From Primulina eburnea (taxonomy: Eukaryota > Streptophyta > Magnoliopsida > Lamiales > Gesneriaceae), in NCBI RefSeq assembly GCF_022965805.1, contig NC_133105.1, forward strand, positions 1,054,001-1,118,000: a stretch of DNA of 64,000 bases. Direction: 5' to 3'. Under the pieces are notes generated by a model, which did not search any database, had not been told where the DNA came from, and was given only the letters and a program-made list of their open reading frames with translations. Positions within the stretch are counted from its first letter, which is position 1. Every line of letters starts with the position of its first letter. This document shows, piece by piece, positions 43,671-56,437 of the stretch. Position numbers and translations under genes: made by a program.

Positions 43671-44465
43671 TATACCCACACCAAGGAGGGAACATGAGTC
43701 GAAATCAAAAGTTATTCGTCCATTTATGATTGTTTATGCAGCATCTCCACTTTTTCTTCTGATCGATGATAAAATATTTATTAATGTAATAAATAATAAT
43801 AAAGGTCCTTCTTTCTCCTCTCTCGGTCGGTGGTGACCACTTTCTTTATCCCTTTGAAACTCGGCTACTTCATGACAAAGAGGAGCTCCGCGGGTAACCT
43901 TTTCAGGCGCACACGCATACAGAGTGATGGGTTTGTTTGTGTTTGTATGACTTTGTCCATTTTTTGTTCACTTTCCTGTGTTTTCTTCCGCATCTTCTAT
44001 TTTAGTTCCAAGTTTCTACTTTGTTGTAGCCGTCATTCTTTATGATTAGAGTTGTGCATATTGTTTTCATTTTTTTTAATCGCAGATTTGGTGTAATCAT
44101 TTTGGGAGATCTTTGTTTGGAGTTTTCTCTTTGTATCATTTCCAAATCTCATTTTTTTAGTATTTGAATATTTGATGGAGCATGCAGTTTTCCAGACTTT
44201 TCCGCTGTGTTGCCTTTGTTGAAGCGGAAAATTGCTGAATTTTTCCGTTGTATCCTTACCATTTGGCTTAATTACAAAATAATTAAAAAATTCTTAACTT
44301 TTGTGACGCATTATTCATAAATAGTTCCTTTACACCACTTCGCCTGAGCTCAGTCTACTCCACTTTGATTAAGAAATATTTTTTCTTTGAACCCTCTTGT
44401 CCTTTCTTCACTAAATCCACTTACAAGTTTCAACCCCCACCAGATTTGCAAAGAATTCGGGAAAC
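43671..44465. other. Upstream region of the polygalacturonase gene
   Basis: CT-rich stretch at 43810-43870, then T-rich sequence. TCATAAATAG near 44313, about 150 bases before the ATG, could be a TATA element. No exons are seen. Confidence 0.45.
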
Positions 44466-47400
44466 ATGATCAAGAACCAGTTCAAAATGCACCAGCACCC
44501 ATTTGTTGTTTCGATTTTGCTGTCCTTTGGGGTTATATCTCTGTTGATAAATTGCTCTAGATTGGCCAATGCCGAGTGGGTTACATGCTCGGGAATTGTA
44601 CCAATGAGGTACCGAAGCGATATCATATCGCTAGAGGATTTTGGTGCTGTTGGCGATGGAGTGACTTTGAACACGAAGGCGTTTCAGGAGGCAATATACC
44701 AAATCCAGCAGTTGAGGAGGCCGGGTGGCTCTTTACTTTATGTTCCTGCTGGAGAGTTTTTAACAGGACCCTTTAATCTCACTAGCCACATGACTCTGTT
44801 CTTGGCTAGAAATGCTGTTATCAAAGCTACAACGGTATACAAATGTTCTCCTTTCATTATCTCATTGGAATAGTCCCTGTCTCTATCTCGTCTTATCTTA
44901 ATATTTAAAACTCTGAGAAACGAATAACTATTTAATTTGATTTTCTGGGATTGTTACTGGATTTTGTTCTGTGGGAAAAAAGCCGCTATGTCATTAAGTT
45001 CCCTTACGATTTGAATGTGTTTGAGGTTGGAGCCATTTTCTCCGAGAGTCTGTGCTACTGGGAGGAGGCTCAAACGATAGTACTGTGCCTTAACATGCCC
45101 CCAGGTGGCACACACTAATTGGTCGGACATCAGGCAACAAAGGTGTAACATTAAGCATGGCAGACCAGCTTAAGAAATATATAGACTTATGTACGTTAGG
45201 ATTTGGAACTTGTGATCCCATACCATGTAGAAACGATGTCGCAAACTATAAGCATTTTGCATTCTCCCAACCTAAGTGAAATTCATTGCTGTGTGAGTGG
45301 TTATGTTGGTAAGTTATAAGATAGTGGTGAAGGGAAAAAGAGGGAAACAAGCTGGAACCCTTTACACCTTTCCTTTTGGATTTTTTCCTGTAAGAAAGAA
45401 GCAAATGTTTTTTCCCATCGTGTTTTTAAATGTTTTTAATCTTCGGTTTTGCCTATTCATTAGGGAGCCACTTATCTAATCTAAGTAAGTTAGACGCGTC
45501 GATACTTTTGATCAATTTGTTAGATGATTTTGATCAGTTTGTTAGATGAGTTATTCATGAAAATTAACATACAAGGACGATGTGATTAAAAGTTCTGATG
45601 GAAAACTTGACTGGCCCATATGTACGGTGATTGATGAGATTTTATTGGAGTGATGTTGAGTTGATGTGAGAGGCTATTACATTATTTAGGGATTGAATGG
45701 CGAGCTATAAGATGTTACGGTGCACATCAAAGGGGTGTGTGGGCCGAGGAGCTGGCTTGAGCATATTATTGTCAATTATTGAGACCAGCTTCAATGCAGC
45801 ATGGCCTGCCAGCTATCCCAGAGAACAACATGACAACATCTTTCGAAAGAAATAGTAAATATCTGAACTGTAGAGATAAGACTATTGGAGGAGCTAGAAA
45901 ATGAATATAGAGAGTGAAATATCATATTATGTTGTATATATCACCAGAAAATATACGTTCATAATTTCATATGGTAAAATGTGACAGGGAGAGATTTTAC
46001 TGTTTCTGCTCACTCTCTCCCTCTGTCCTTGGGTAAGACAACATGGTTTGTCACCTTTGTTATGAAAGTTCACGTCTTTATTCTTACGTTTGGAAGAACT
46101 AAACAATGATGTTGTATTAGCATAGCTTCTGCTGGAAGAGTGCAAAACTATTCATGCATATATTGAATGCATGGTCGTAAAGGTGCAAGGGTGATACTGC
46201 ATGCCTGTGTTAGATTCCTTCATCTGTTTCATTCTTAGTTATAGTTTTTGAGTCTATTAGAAAATAGTTTAAGATTGCTTGTTTACGATAAAACGAGACC
46301 TTTGAACTTTATTATGTTCATATGTCTAAAACAATGTTATCATTTCTTGTCCTCATCCTTTATTATGCTTACACATATGGGGTGAAGCTTTTCATTTTTT
46401 TTCATACCCAATGCTTTAGGATACTGATCAATGGCCATTGATAAATCCGCTGCCTTCTTATGGAAGAGGAAGGGAACTGCCCGGAGGAAGGTATATGAGC
46501 TTCATCCATGGCGATGGGCTGCATGATGTGATAATCACAGGTCGGTATGAGTGGAATCATCTCATCTCAAGGACTAAATAAACAAAATGCTGTCCCTTTC
46601 TATTTTGTACTTTGTAAAGGGACAATTTTCGTTTTTGTTCAACCGTTTATTTACTTTTTTAGGTGAAAATGGGACGATTGACGGTCAAGGTGAAGTTTGG
46701 TGGAATATGTGGAGGCAAAGAACTCTTCAGTTTACTAGGCCTAACCTTGTTGAATTGATGAACTCCAGAAGTATAATAATTTCCAATGTTATTTTCAAGA
46801 ACTCACCCTTTTGGAACATACACCCGGTGTATTGCAGGTAATAGCATAAATGTATTTGTCCCTGGGCCATTTGCATTTTTTGGTTTCTAAAAACCAAAAT
46901 TCTGGGTCATATTTGGATCATAATAAATTAATGTTAGATAAATAATTTAGCAAGCTATGGACTATTGAGTATGTGATTTAGTTTCATCACACAGAAGCAT
47001 ATCGAGACGGCTGTCCTAAAGCTTATGTATTGTCGTGCCAAGTTAATTTTGATATCCCTTGCCTTTTATTTGGGTTTAAAGTTGGAAACTTGAAACGGTA
47101 AAACAGAGAGCATCTCTTTTAAGTTATTTCTTTTGCTATTGTCAGCAATGTTGTCATTCAATACGTTACCATCCTGGCTCCTTCGGACTCTCCCAACACT
47201 GATGGAATCGATCCAGGTAAGTTGTGTCGAGAAATGTAATGGAACTCACGTTTTTTACGAGGGGAGTATTTCGTACACGGTTTATTTACCACGCATGAAA
47301 TATGACTGATATTCTATTTTACCTTTTTTGGCTATTTCCTGATATAGACTCGAGCACCCACGTATGCATCGAGGACTCCTACATATCGACAGGAGATGAC

Positions 47401-47988
47401 CTCGTAGCAGTGAAGAGTGGGTGGGATGAATATGGAATCGCTTATAATCGCCCTAGTCAAGGTATAACAATTAGACGAATAACTGGTTCATCACCATTTG
47501 CCGGAATTGCTGTTGGAAGTGAAACCTCCGGTGGAGTTCAGGACGTTTTAGCAGAGCATGTAAATCTATTTAATATGGGAGTTGGAATCCATTTGAAAAC
47601 CAATGTAGGTCGAGGAGGAACTATACGAAACATCACTTTCTCTAACATTTTCATAGAGAATGCACGAAAGGGGATCAAGATCTCGGGCGATGTTGGAGAC
47701 CACCCTGATGACAATTATAATCCGAATGCTCTGCCAACTTTGAAAGACATCATGATCAAGAACGTGTGGGGCGAGAAGGTTCTACAACCCGGTTTGATTC
47801 ACGGGCTGAAGAATGCACCATTTACTGGGATCTGTCTTTCGAATATCAATCTTGGTGGATCCCCAGGTTCGAGAAATCTTCCATGGCAGTGCTCTGATGT
47901 GAGTGGAGCTGCGGTTCAAGTGAGCCCTTGGCCATGTTCTGAATTGACCAGCAGTCAGCAGCTCGGTGCTTGCTCGTCTTCTTTCTGA
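44466..47988 (+). CDS. Polygalacturonase-like pectin-active enzyme (GH28)
   Basis: Five exons: 44466-44834, 46420-46540, 46663-46837, 47146-47216 and 47348-47988. They join to 1377 bases, 458 aa. The N-terminus has a hydrophobic signal or anchor (about residues 14-36, FVVSILLSFGVISLLI). Right-handed beta-helix signatures of GH28 follow: ISLEDFGAVGDGVTLNTKAF, GTIDGQGEVWW, SPFWNIHPVYC, SPNTDGIDP (catalytic NTD), STGDDLVAVKSGWDEYG (catalytic DD), GSETSGGVQDV and HLKTNVGRGG in place of the fungal RIK motif. The C-terminus has paired Cys. This is the plant clade with At4g23820 and At3g62110, usually annotated as exo-type polygalacturonases; activity on homogalacturonan is expected but not proven for most. 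Intron 1 is long (1585 bases). Confidence 0.93.
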
Positions 47989-48488
47989 GAGTTTGTGAAA
48001 TTTGTTCAATCTTTTGATTAAAAGCATGAGGGAAATTATGGTTATTTCAAATAAACGAATTTTGAAATCATGGTTTTCTCTCAAGCACAACCGTATTTAA
48101 TGAAATTTCCTCGTACCGTGACTAGTGGCAATGATCACACATTTATGCCTCGTTCGTATCTTTCACCGAATTATTTATTTATTCTAAATAATTAGTTATA
48201 ATATGAAGTCATGTGGAGGAAAAGTCTCGAGTTTCATTTTTTGCGATAACATTGAAAATAAAAATATTTTATTGGTGGGTGACGTTTCTTATTCAAATCA
48301 AATAAAATGAACCCTTCAACACATCAAGATGGTTAAGATAACCAAGTAAATTTAAATTACATTTAATTTTTCTTTCTAAACCTGCGGGTCACTGCATATA
48401 TGTACAATTATTGGATAAAAAGTAATCAAGTGTTGAATAATTTGTCACAGTATTCAGTCGTGTTTTTGTCCGCTGAACCTGTTTCATT
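47989..48488. other. 3' flank of the polygalacturonase gene
   Basis: AT-rich 3' untranslated and spacer sequence. No other feature is seen. Confidence 0.5.
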
Positions 48489-48725
48489 TTGAGTTTGTAT
48501 CTTTCGAACTACGGTTCCGTCCAACTAACCGAGAAACGTCATGGACATCATGACCCGGGGAAGATGGTGCCTCTGTCACCCCAACCGGAGCAAGTATACA
48601 CCGAACCGATGTCGCGTGAGAGCGACATACATAACTTCGGGGTAGTGTTGATGGATATACTTGAAGGCTTCATTAAGCCGAACAATAATTATTGCTTGTT
48701 TGAGTTCAACGTGGAGGGAAGATAA
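48489..48725 (+). pseudogene. Possible receptor-kinase-domain fragment
   Basis: An isolated open frame, without an ATG at its beginning, contains PEQVYTEPMSRESDIHNFGV followed by VLMDILEG. This resembles kinase subdomains VIII-IX (APE-like, then D-x-y-s-F-G-v-v-L-x-e-I-L-x-G) of plant receptor-like kinases. After a TAA the same frame continues with KVYETALHAMYK. No ATP-binding or catalytic-loop exon is found nearby. If the resemblance is real this is a small relic. Confidence is low because the match is short. Confidence 0.38.
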
Positions 48726-48834
48726 CTAAAGCAAGCGAGCAAGGTTTACGAAACCGCCTTGCATGCGATGTACAAATAGTGAGGCGAGTGCAAAGGTCTA
48801 TCATACAACATATCCTTTCTTGTCTAGAAGATAA

Positions 48835-48843
48835 ATACATACA

Positions 48844-48872
<29 letters not shown>
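48835..48872. repeat. (ATAC)n microsatellite
   Basis: About nine uninterrupted tetranucleotide units. Probably length-polymorphic. Confidence 0.9.
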
Positions 48873-48874
<2 letters not shown>

Positions 48875-49700
48875 TCAAATAATTATAAATATACAGAAAT
48901 GTAGAATTTTTAGTAATATTGTGTACAAATAATCAAGAATATGTATGTGTTCCCTCATCTCAAACATGACACGAGGTCTCCAAATTATATATGACCGTAC
49001 GTTGTTTCTATGTAAAAGTTATTTCGGAGGTTTAAATTAATTTACATTTTTTAATTCTCACGCAGGCTCATGCTTGATAAATTCTAAACTAATGAATTAC
49101 CTATCTAATTTATTTTCATTAATTTTTTATCACATAAGTAAAATAAATATGCATTTAATTTTATAAAAATAATGAAAAATTTAACGGATATGAATATAAA
49201 TCACCCACATAATTTTTACGTCGTTGGAGAGAAAAGTAACTAAGAAATAGAATTCCCGTAGGTAGTTGTGTACATTGGAGCAATTACTGAATGACAGGTG
49301 ATCATCTGTCCCCCATTTTCATGGGTTGCTGGTTCGATACGTGGAATCACGATCTGACGTACGTACGACGAAACCAAAGAGTTCCCCAGTTGCCAACTAT
49401 TCGAGAATCCTGCATGGTACTTTAGCGTGAAGAGACTAACTCTAGGTTAAATATAGACTAAGGCGTAAAATTATTTGGCTGTTATTAACTAGATAATAAT
49501 ATAATTGATGTTTAACTAAATGTTGCTTTCATGAATATAAAATAAAATATGATTTGCATCGTTTCTTAATTAATATTAATACATATGCTTTTTAAAATTA
49601 TTTTATGATTATGACGAATTTTTTAAAACATCGAATAGTTTATAAAGCTGATAATTTGAGTAGAGCTTAATTCATTAACATGGGTTGTAGAGAAATGATT

Positions 49701-49705
49701 ATATA

Positions 49706-49764
<59 letters not shown>
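49701..49764. repeat. (AT)n microsatellite
   Basis: An almost pure TA tract of about 64 bases with two TTT interruptions at its left side. It is self-complementary and can extrude a hairpin. Confidence 0.92.
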
Positions 49765-49769
<5 letters not shown>

Positions 49770-50958
49770 GGCTGTCCTTGAGAATATATCATGGAGCTTT
49801 TGAAGAAATTTACACACAACACCGTAAGATCTAGAAATGATAGCATTATTGAATATTCACATTTTCAAAGGTGTTGGTTTTTTAGACTTTGTTAAGTTAA
49901 AACTAAATAAATAATTACGAATAAATGATTAATTGGACCGAAATTGTTTTTTTTTTAAAAAAAAATTCGGCCCAACATATCTATATTTTTGGATACCATT
50001 CAAATTATAATATCATCTTTAACATAATGTGTATGTATATTATATTATACAAGCAAAGAATATGAAAAACTAAAATTTTGATCATATATATATTTGTCTC
50101 TTATTTTAGTAATCTATATTAACAAAATTTAGTTGATTATTGATCATTTCGAATTTGGCAATTTTAGTAATTTTTTCGTGAGAGTGTTGATTTGATGTCA
50201 TATACGCCATGAGGAAAAATGATTAAAATTAAAAAAAAAAACTCAAAGATAAGATACAAAAACTCTCAATTTGAGCAATTGTCAACGCGAATATTTGGTG
50301 TGGTGATTGTCAATTTGAGCATCCTAAATCGCCACAAGCTAGGCATGAAATGACACATATTGTGGACTTAAAGTCGCATAGTTAATTAGTTTACCAAGTC
50401 AATTAATTCTATTTAATGTTGACTTTACAAACCCAAGCGTTTGAAAGTTGGAGTCAGAATCATGCATGGTTGGATACATGAATCCATCCATCCAGTATTC
50501 CATAACATTATAATTAATTACTCGTCGGAAAATCAGGGTTAATTATATATTTTGAACCTACATATATAATTAATTACTTATATATAAGAAGCATCCAAGC
50601 TATGGGGCAACTCTGTGTGTGAATTCTATATTACAACTTAATCTTGAAGTAGTTTTCAAAAGCGTTTCAAAAATAAAGAAATGATAACTTTTAGATAAAT
50701 TCAAGATCAGTGTTTTAGGTGACTCTTCTAATTCATCTTTGAAAAAAAAAAACTAATTTCTAACAGTCACGTCCAATTATGAAAGGGTGGCTGTAATTTT
50801 TTCATAAAAAGACGAATCAAGAAGTATTTGTTTGTCCTCGGCTATCTTAATTTAATCTTGATCTCCTCATTTGACAAATAAATTTATATTTGCTCCAAAT
50901 TCATAAAATCCAAATAGCTCATATATATTGTATACCTTCCCAAGACCTACTTAACATG

Positions 50959-50966
50959 TATAAATA
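50959..50966 (+). promoter_or_regulatory. TATA box of the I9 gene
   Basis: TATAAATA lies 104 bases before the ATG at 51063, a normal distance for a plant core promoter with a short leader. Confidence 0.55.
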
Positions 50967-51062
50967 GGCACCTACTACCACTGCCACCATTCCTCTGTAG
51001 GGAGTCAAATTTAATACATTCTGAGGCAGATAAGGGATTTTTTTTGCCTAAGAATTGTGATA

Positions 51063-51671
51063 ATGGATGACACAAAATGTGAGCTTCATTTTGTTTTCTT
51101 GAACTATGATCCAGAGTATGAAAGGCTTCGATCTAGCAAGTAAATTCTTTCTCCCCTTCACTGTGTGCTTCTTTGTGTGTGTGTCTCTTTTTTTCATCAT
51201 AGAATATTAATTTGACAGATACAACTTTGTTGGTTTTGGTTATAATTGTGTAAAATTGTCAGAGCAAAGAGAGGAGGAAATGAACTTGATCTGTACTTGA
51301 GTAGAAAACATGACGAGGTTTTGGCCAAGAACTTCCAGCCCGGAACCTATAATAAAACCCTCTCTTTGGTCATCGTCGATGGCTTCGCCGTTGAAATCAC
51401 GGATGATCAGGTTCGTGTATAGAACCAGCTGGAGCGAAGCTGAGAAAAGCATTACTTACAAAATGAAAAAAACGAAAGAAGAAATTTTGATATATGTAGT
51501 ATGTTGAGTCTAACTTTTGGGGTTGGCCCTTACATAATTATGCTGTTATTTCACTTCTCTTGGTATTTCCATAAACTTATACTTTCTCTTCTGTGTTTGG
51601 ATTTACAGGCAAATATACTCAGATCTGACAAAAAGGTGAGAATTGTGGAGAAAAATCAACAACTGCCTTAA
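51063..51671 (+). CDS. Stand-alone subtilase-propeptide (inhibitor I9) protein
   Basis: Three exons, 51063-51139, 51263-51410 and 51609-51671, join exactly (phases 2 and 0) to 288 bases, 95 aa, with a TAA end. The protein starts MDDTKCELHFVFLNYDPEYE and continues with LDLYLSRKHDEVLAKNF. It ends with the I9 hallmark VDGFAVEITDDQANIL followed by KVRIVEKNQQLP. The order (beta-strand; KHD...L helix; GFA-x-x-x-T-x-x-Q-A; V-x-x-V-x-x-N/D) is that of the propeptide that folds and inhibits plant subtilases, closest in style to SBT2-type propeptides. No signal peptide and no peptidase domain (D/H/S triad) follow in the next several kb, where a MITE and AT-rich spacer lie. I infer a small free-standing propeptide-like protein. 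Propeptide-like inhibitors are known in plants (Arabidopsis SPI-1); whether this one inhibits a protease is untested. Confidence 0.85.
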
Positions 51672-51897
51672 ATGATGAGAAGCCCTTTGAGTATTAGAGT
51701 AATTATGACCAAAATGGCATGTTTCAAATGCTGCTGTTAAGAAATTTTATTGAAGAAAGAAGTTGGATTTATAATTAAAATTATACAACTTCCTCCCAAT
51801 TTTCAAACAATGTTGTGTAATGTAAGCTATTGGATCTTGTGATATATTATGGTACTTGAAATTAAGAAGTGTAACTTTGGTATGTCAATTTGTAGAA

Positions 51898-52079
51898 GAG
51901 TAGGTCTCATGTGAGACCGTCTCACGGATCTCAATTTGTGAGACGGGTCAACCCTACCCATATTCACAATAAAAAGTAATACTCTTAGCATAAAAGGTAA
52001 TACTTTTTCATGGATTATCCAAATAAAGATCCGTCTCATAAAATACGACCCGTGAGACCGTCTCACACAAGTTTTTGTC
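51898..52079 (-). mobile_element. ~180-bp MULE-type MITE, copy 3' of the I9 gene
   Basis: A 182-bp element from GAGTAGGTCTCATGTGAGAC to ...CACACAAGTTTTTGTC, flanked by a perfect 9-bp duplication TTTGTAGAA (51889-51897 and 52080-52088). It lies 226 bases beyond the I9 stop and is one of the best-preserved copies. Confidence 0.9.
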
Positions 52080-52088
52080 TTTGTAGAA

Positions 52089-54159
52089 TATGAATGTAAT
52101 CTTACCGGATCAAATCAAGTACTGATTCCATCAATAAATTACTATATAGTTAACCAAATATTTATTGGTCTTTTCTCCTCAGAAAAATATTTTTTTTATC
52201 TTTCTAATTTCTAATTAATTATAACAATTGCTTGAACGTGTCCGCACAAATTAAATATTTATATGAAAAAACATTTCTTACCCCAATATTACACTTATTG
52301 TAATTAATTATATCACTTTATATTCCAAAAAAATCGACATCGAACCTCCACTAGCAAGTACAAGGACAAGGACACACACACTCTCGATAATATTTTACCA
52401 ACCCTTATTCAGATGAAATAATCATGTGATGTAAAAAAAAAATTTAATGGGAAATTAATTTTATTTTTTTCTTGTAACATATACATTTTTAATTTGTGAT
52501 TGATAGAAAAAGAGTCCGTTGACAAAATTAAAATATATAGAATTATAAGCTAACGAGAAATAAATAGCACAGAAACAAGTTTTTCACCAAAAAAAACAAC
52601 TAATCGGCGTTCTTTCATTATTGATAGGGTTAAGAATTCTGAAGTACGTACATGTGTTTTGAGTAAAATATTACGCATAAATCTAAAAATATATCAGTGA
52701 AGGGAATGGGCCATGTTTTATATATAGTCTTCACTAATCAAGAAAGGAATAATGCATACACAACCAGTGGCTGATCTAGTAATCGGGTGATCACTTGAAT
52801 CTGAAAATTATGCAAGATATATTTTTTTTATTACAACTTGAGCAAGAGATTTTTGTTATAACATGGATTTCAACTCACACCTCTACTCGTATATATGGTT
52901 GAGATCTATGCTACACCAGGAGGGCGGTGGCAAATATTTGCAAGATTTTTATGAAATCTAAAGTTTCATTTCTGTAAATACGATAGATCACGCCTAGCTA
53001 GGAGCCGACATCCTCTAAGGACAAGCAAACGGTGAAAAAGAAGAAAGAAGAAAAAGGGCAGATTCCTGCAGCTTAGCATATATCAACAAATTTGGTCATA
53101 TCAATATGGGATGTGATACATTATTTCATGTACAATCGCATTTCAGAATCACACTTTATATAGTTAAGGTTACAAGGAGAACAAGACACGATTTCTCCCA
53201 ATGTGCTTCCATTCAACAAAGTTCGAAACGAAAAAGGCTGCCATATATCTTTTTTTTTTCCTTCGTGGGGGGTCCTCTTCCTGCTCCTACTATTGCCCAC
53301 ATCACATGCAATGATGCGATTTTAAACTACAGAAAAATGTCCCCGCATTTTCTTTTTATATTCCATCCCCACAAGAATTATTTTCTTACAGGTTTTGTCA
53401 TTTCACTCCCGCGCGCGGTTTTGTTTTTATTGTTCAGATATGCATTCTTTGAACTGGTGCGTGTGTTTGTGTATGTAATTTTTGTAGGAGATGGATCTGG
53501 GATTGAACAAAAGTTCATAAAAATAAATATAAATATTAGTTAACAAAATAATATTTTAATTTTTTAAAACTGAGAAAATTAACAAACGAGTTGAATCCGA
53601 AGGTAAGCTACTCATGCAGGAGACATGATACAAGGAATTCAATTTTTAATTAATTTACTTTGTAATAGCTGGCAAATACTAAACTAATAAGGTATAGCTA
53701 GCTAGCATTTCTTGGGTTATTTTGTTCATGATTTGGATCGAAATTAAGTTTAATCATGTTTGACTTATTAGGTTAATGATGATGTATTGTAATGAGGTTA
53801 TTTTTCTAATTAGTAAAAATATAATATAATACAGAATAAACTAAAACTACTTCCAGATCATATCCCTATTGACTCAGTGATAAGTGGAGTAGTGTGGATT
53901 TTTTCATGCTCTATATTTTTAATTAATTTATGACCCGAATTCATTGACTAAAGATATATAATATACCCTTTTGACTTCTTCACTCTTTGTGCCCGTACGA
54001 GTAACTTAAGATGATCAATCTGTTTATCCATATTGAAGTTTGTTTGTATGGGCTTTAACTGCTTCGTGCATCGTCCATATTAATTGGTGTTTTAGTCTCT
54101 TTTGTTAAAAAAACATGAACAAACATTATATCTCATTGATATCAACTATATATATATGG
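52089..54159. other. AT-rich spacer
   Basis: No genes are recognised. A segment at about 52770-52940 (CAGTGGCTGATCTAG ... GAGGGCGGTGGCAAATATTT) has the look of an old transposon, but I could not define its ends. Confidence 0.4.
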
Positions 54160-54341
54160 GGCAAAAACTTGTGTGAGACGGTCTCACGGGTCGTATCTGT
54201 GAGACGGATCTCTTATTTGGGTCACCCATACAAAAGTATTACTTTTTATGCTAAAAGTATTACTTTTTATTGTGAATATGAGTAGAGTTGACCCGTCTCA
54301 CAGATTATGATCCATGAGACGGTCTCACATGAGACCTACTC
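54160..54341 (+). mobile_element. ~180-bp MULE-type MITE, copy at 54.2 kb
   Basis: The element runs from GGCAAAAACTTGTGTGAGAC to ...CATGAGACCTACTC. It shares nearly all positions with the 51898 copy read in the opposite direction. The flanks are TA repeats (TATATATGG against TATATATAT), so the 9-bp duplication is only suggestive. Confidence 0.85.
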
Positions 54342-56149
54342 TATATATATATACCACAAAAACTAGCTGGTTCAAGGGATATGATTGTTCAAATTAATCT
54401 ATATATACAACTTAATCTAGCCGATTTGAGATATTTAACGTAATACAAACAGAAATATGAGGTAAAATGTGTGTGCCAATATAATAAAAGCTGTAGCAAA
54501 ACAAGATTTGTAACTTCTCCCTGTAGAGCCTGTGGCCTCAGCCATTCGTTACTTCATTATAACAACATAATCTGATTATGGCTAACATCAGAAGTCCTTG
54601 AGGAGAGGGCCAACTAATGCTTTGAAATCATGCTCAATTCTCTCGTTCGTATTAAGAATATTTGGCTCCCTATCACATGCCACACACACACACACACATA
54701 ATTTCCCTTGAGGAATTTTTTTTTTTAATCGCAAATTGGTAGGGTTTTCACATCTTTGGCCTCAGAAATTGGAAAAGGCGGATACTATTAAATATTTGAA
54801 AGGAATTTTTTTTTTTAAAATCGCAAATTGGTAGGGTTTCATATCTTTGGTACTATTGGAACCCACGTACATACCCCCCCATATCCTATTTTTAAAAGGT
54901 ACAAGATTTGCTAAAAAGATTAAAGTCAAATCGTCAGATATGCTTTATATCCAATGGATCGAATTGCCAGATCTTGATATCAATAATAATGAGGCTCGAT
55001 CTAATTACAAACACATCAAATGTAATCATAAATTTGGGTAAAATTCATAATCATCTTTCACATTTGAAACCAATTTCAAAATCATCCTGATCTTTTTAAA
55101 TGACTTTCAGCGTCATCCTTCATGTTAAAAATAAGACTAATTGTTTACTTTTTTAAGTTGTTTGGTTTAAATGTCATTTAATCTTTTTTTAATAGTGTAA
55201 AAAACATAATTATTCAATTCAAATAAATGATAATAATTCCTATAAAATAAATTAATATTTTGTAATAATATGCCGGATACAATAATTGTCCATGTTATCA
55301 GAGCGACTGAACCGTAGCGCTAAGGTTGTCGTACGATTGTCCATGTTATCAGAGTTGCACCATTATCACTAGTTATAAATTTTGATAAATCGACAAACGT
55401 TATATCTATAATTGATATCAGAGCAAATATCACGAGCTCGATTCATATTAATAGCGATGAGTGTAATTATTGAGTGAATCTGTTGGATACAATAATTATT
55501 CCTATTAGGAGAGCAGATTGTTATACGTGTTATAATATACAAGTTGTATGATATATTACCATTCGTTATAACTTTTAGTAAAACGAAGTGTACTTGGTTC
55601 TACATAACATAATAATTTTTTAACGTGAATAATTTTCAAAATAAATAATAAAAAAAGATTAAAATTTAGTGGGCAAAATTTGAAAGATATATATAACAAA
55701 ACATAAAATAATTATATATTTTAAAAATTTCGAATAAAAATCTAATAATATTGATACAAAAAGATAAATAATTATATAAAATTAATCAATAATAGTAATA
55801 ATACTGCAAATATTTTTTTTATAAATAATGAAAAAACACAATTATTTTGTATATAATTATTCTATATTTTATTATATTTATGTTTCAATGGTGTATGATG
55901 TAAATTAAAAATATTTATTATATTATTAAAAAATATTAATTTATTTTATATAATTAGTTATTTTTATCACTATATTGTATATTTTTTAATCAACACTATT
56001 CAAATAAGATAGAAGGGCATTTAAGTCAAACAATTTTAAAAGATAAATAATCGGTCTAATTTACAACCGTAAATAGAGATGAGATGAGGTATGATATTAA
56101 AGTAATTTGATAATAAAAGGCAAAATAGATATCGCACTCCTTAATTAAT
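54342..56149. other. Spacer upstream of the copia element
   Basis: AT-rich sequence with a short direct repeat at 54713-54850. Around 55265-55600 are repeated GTTATCAGAG/GATATCAGAGC and TGGATACAATAATT phrases that resemble LTR/primer-site junctions, perhaps an eroded older retroelement. No coding signal. Confidence 0.4.
54713..54850. repeat. Direct repeat of about 48 bases
   Basis: GGAATTTTTTTTTT(AA)AATCGCAAATTGGTAGGGTTT(T)CA..ATCTTTGG occurs twice, about 89 bases apart, differing by small indels in the homopolymer runs. It is a local duplication in non-coding DNA. Confidence 0.7.
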
Positions 56150-56154
56150 AAATT

Positions 56155-56437
56155 TGTTGAAAAATATATTTAAAATGTGTGTATTGAATATTTGAATGTT
56201 GAATATTTGAATGTTGAAAATAAGAGTTGTAAATATTGAAAATTAGTGTGTGATGATGTAGGTAATGATGTATTTTATTTTTGGATTATTTGTAAAGATT
56301 TCCTATAAATAGATCTCTCATTTGTGAAGAAAATCACAATTGAGTAGAGAGAAAAATAATATAAAGTGTGTAGTTTGGTAAATTTTGAGAGTTTGAGATT
56401 TTTACTTTTTACCATAAATTTTTACTTTTTCACAACA
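56155..56437 (+). repeat. 5' LTR of the copia element
   Basis: 283 bp, beginning TGTTGAAAAATATATTT and ending TTTTTCACAACA (TG...CA ends). A TATAAATAG promoter-like box lies at about 56305. It differs from the 3' LTR at two bases in the stretch around 56350-56362. Confidence 0.95.

Larger units (their letters stand above)
48726..51062. other. AT-rich spacer with microsatellites
   Basis: Contains the ATAC and TA repeats listed separately, a T/A-run palindrome near 49945-49965, and the promoter of the I9 gene at its end. No other coding signal. Confidence 0.5.

Noticed and set aside
48835..48872. CRISPR-like or satellite array
   Set aside because: It is a simple ATAC microsatellite without spacers.
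53106..53543. 145-codon open frame in the spacer
   Set aside because: Composition is Phe-rich and low complexity, there is no homology or splice context, and it is probably chance.
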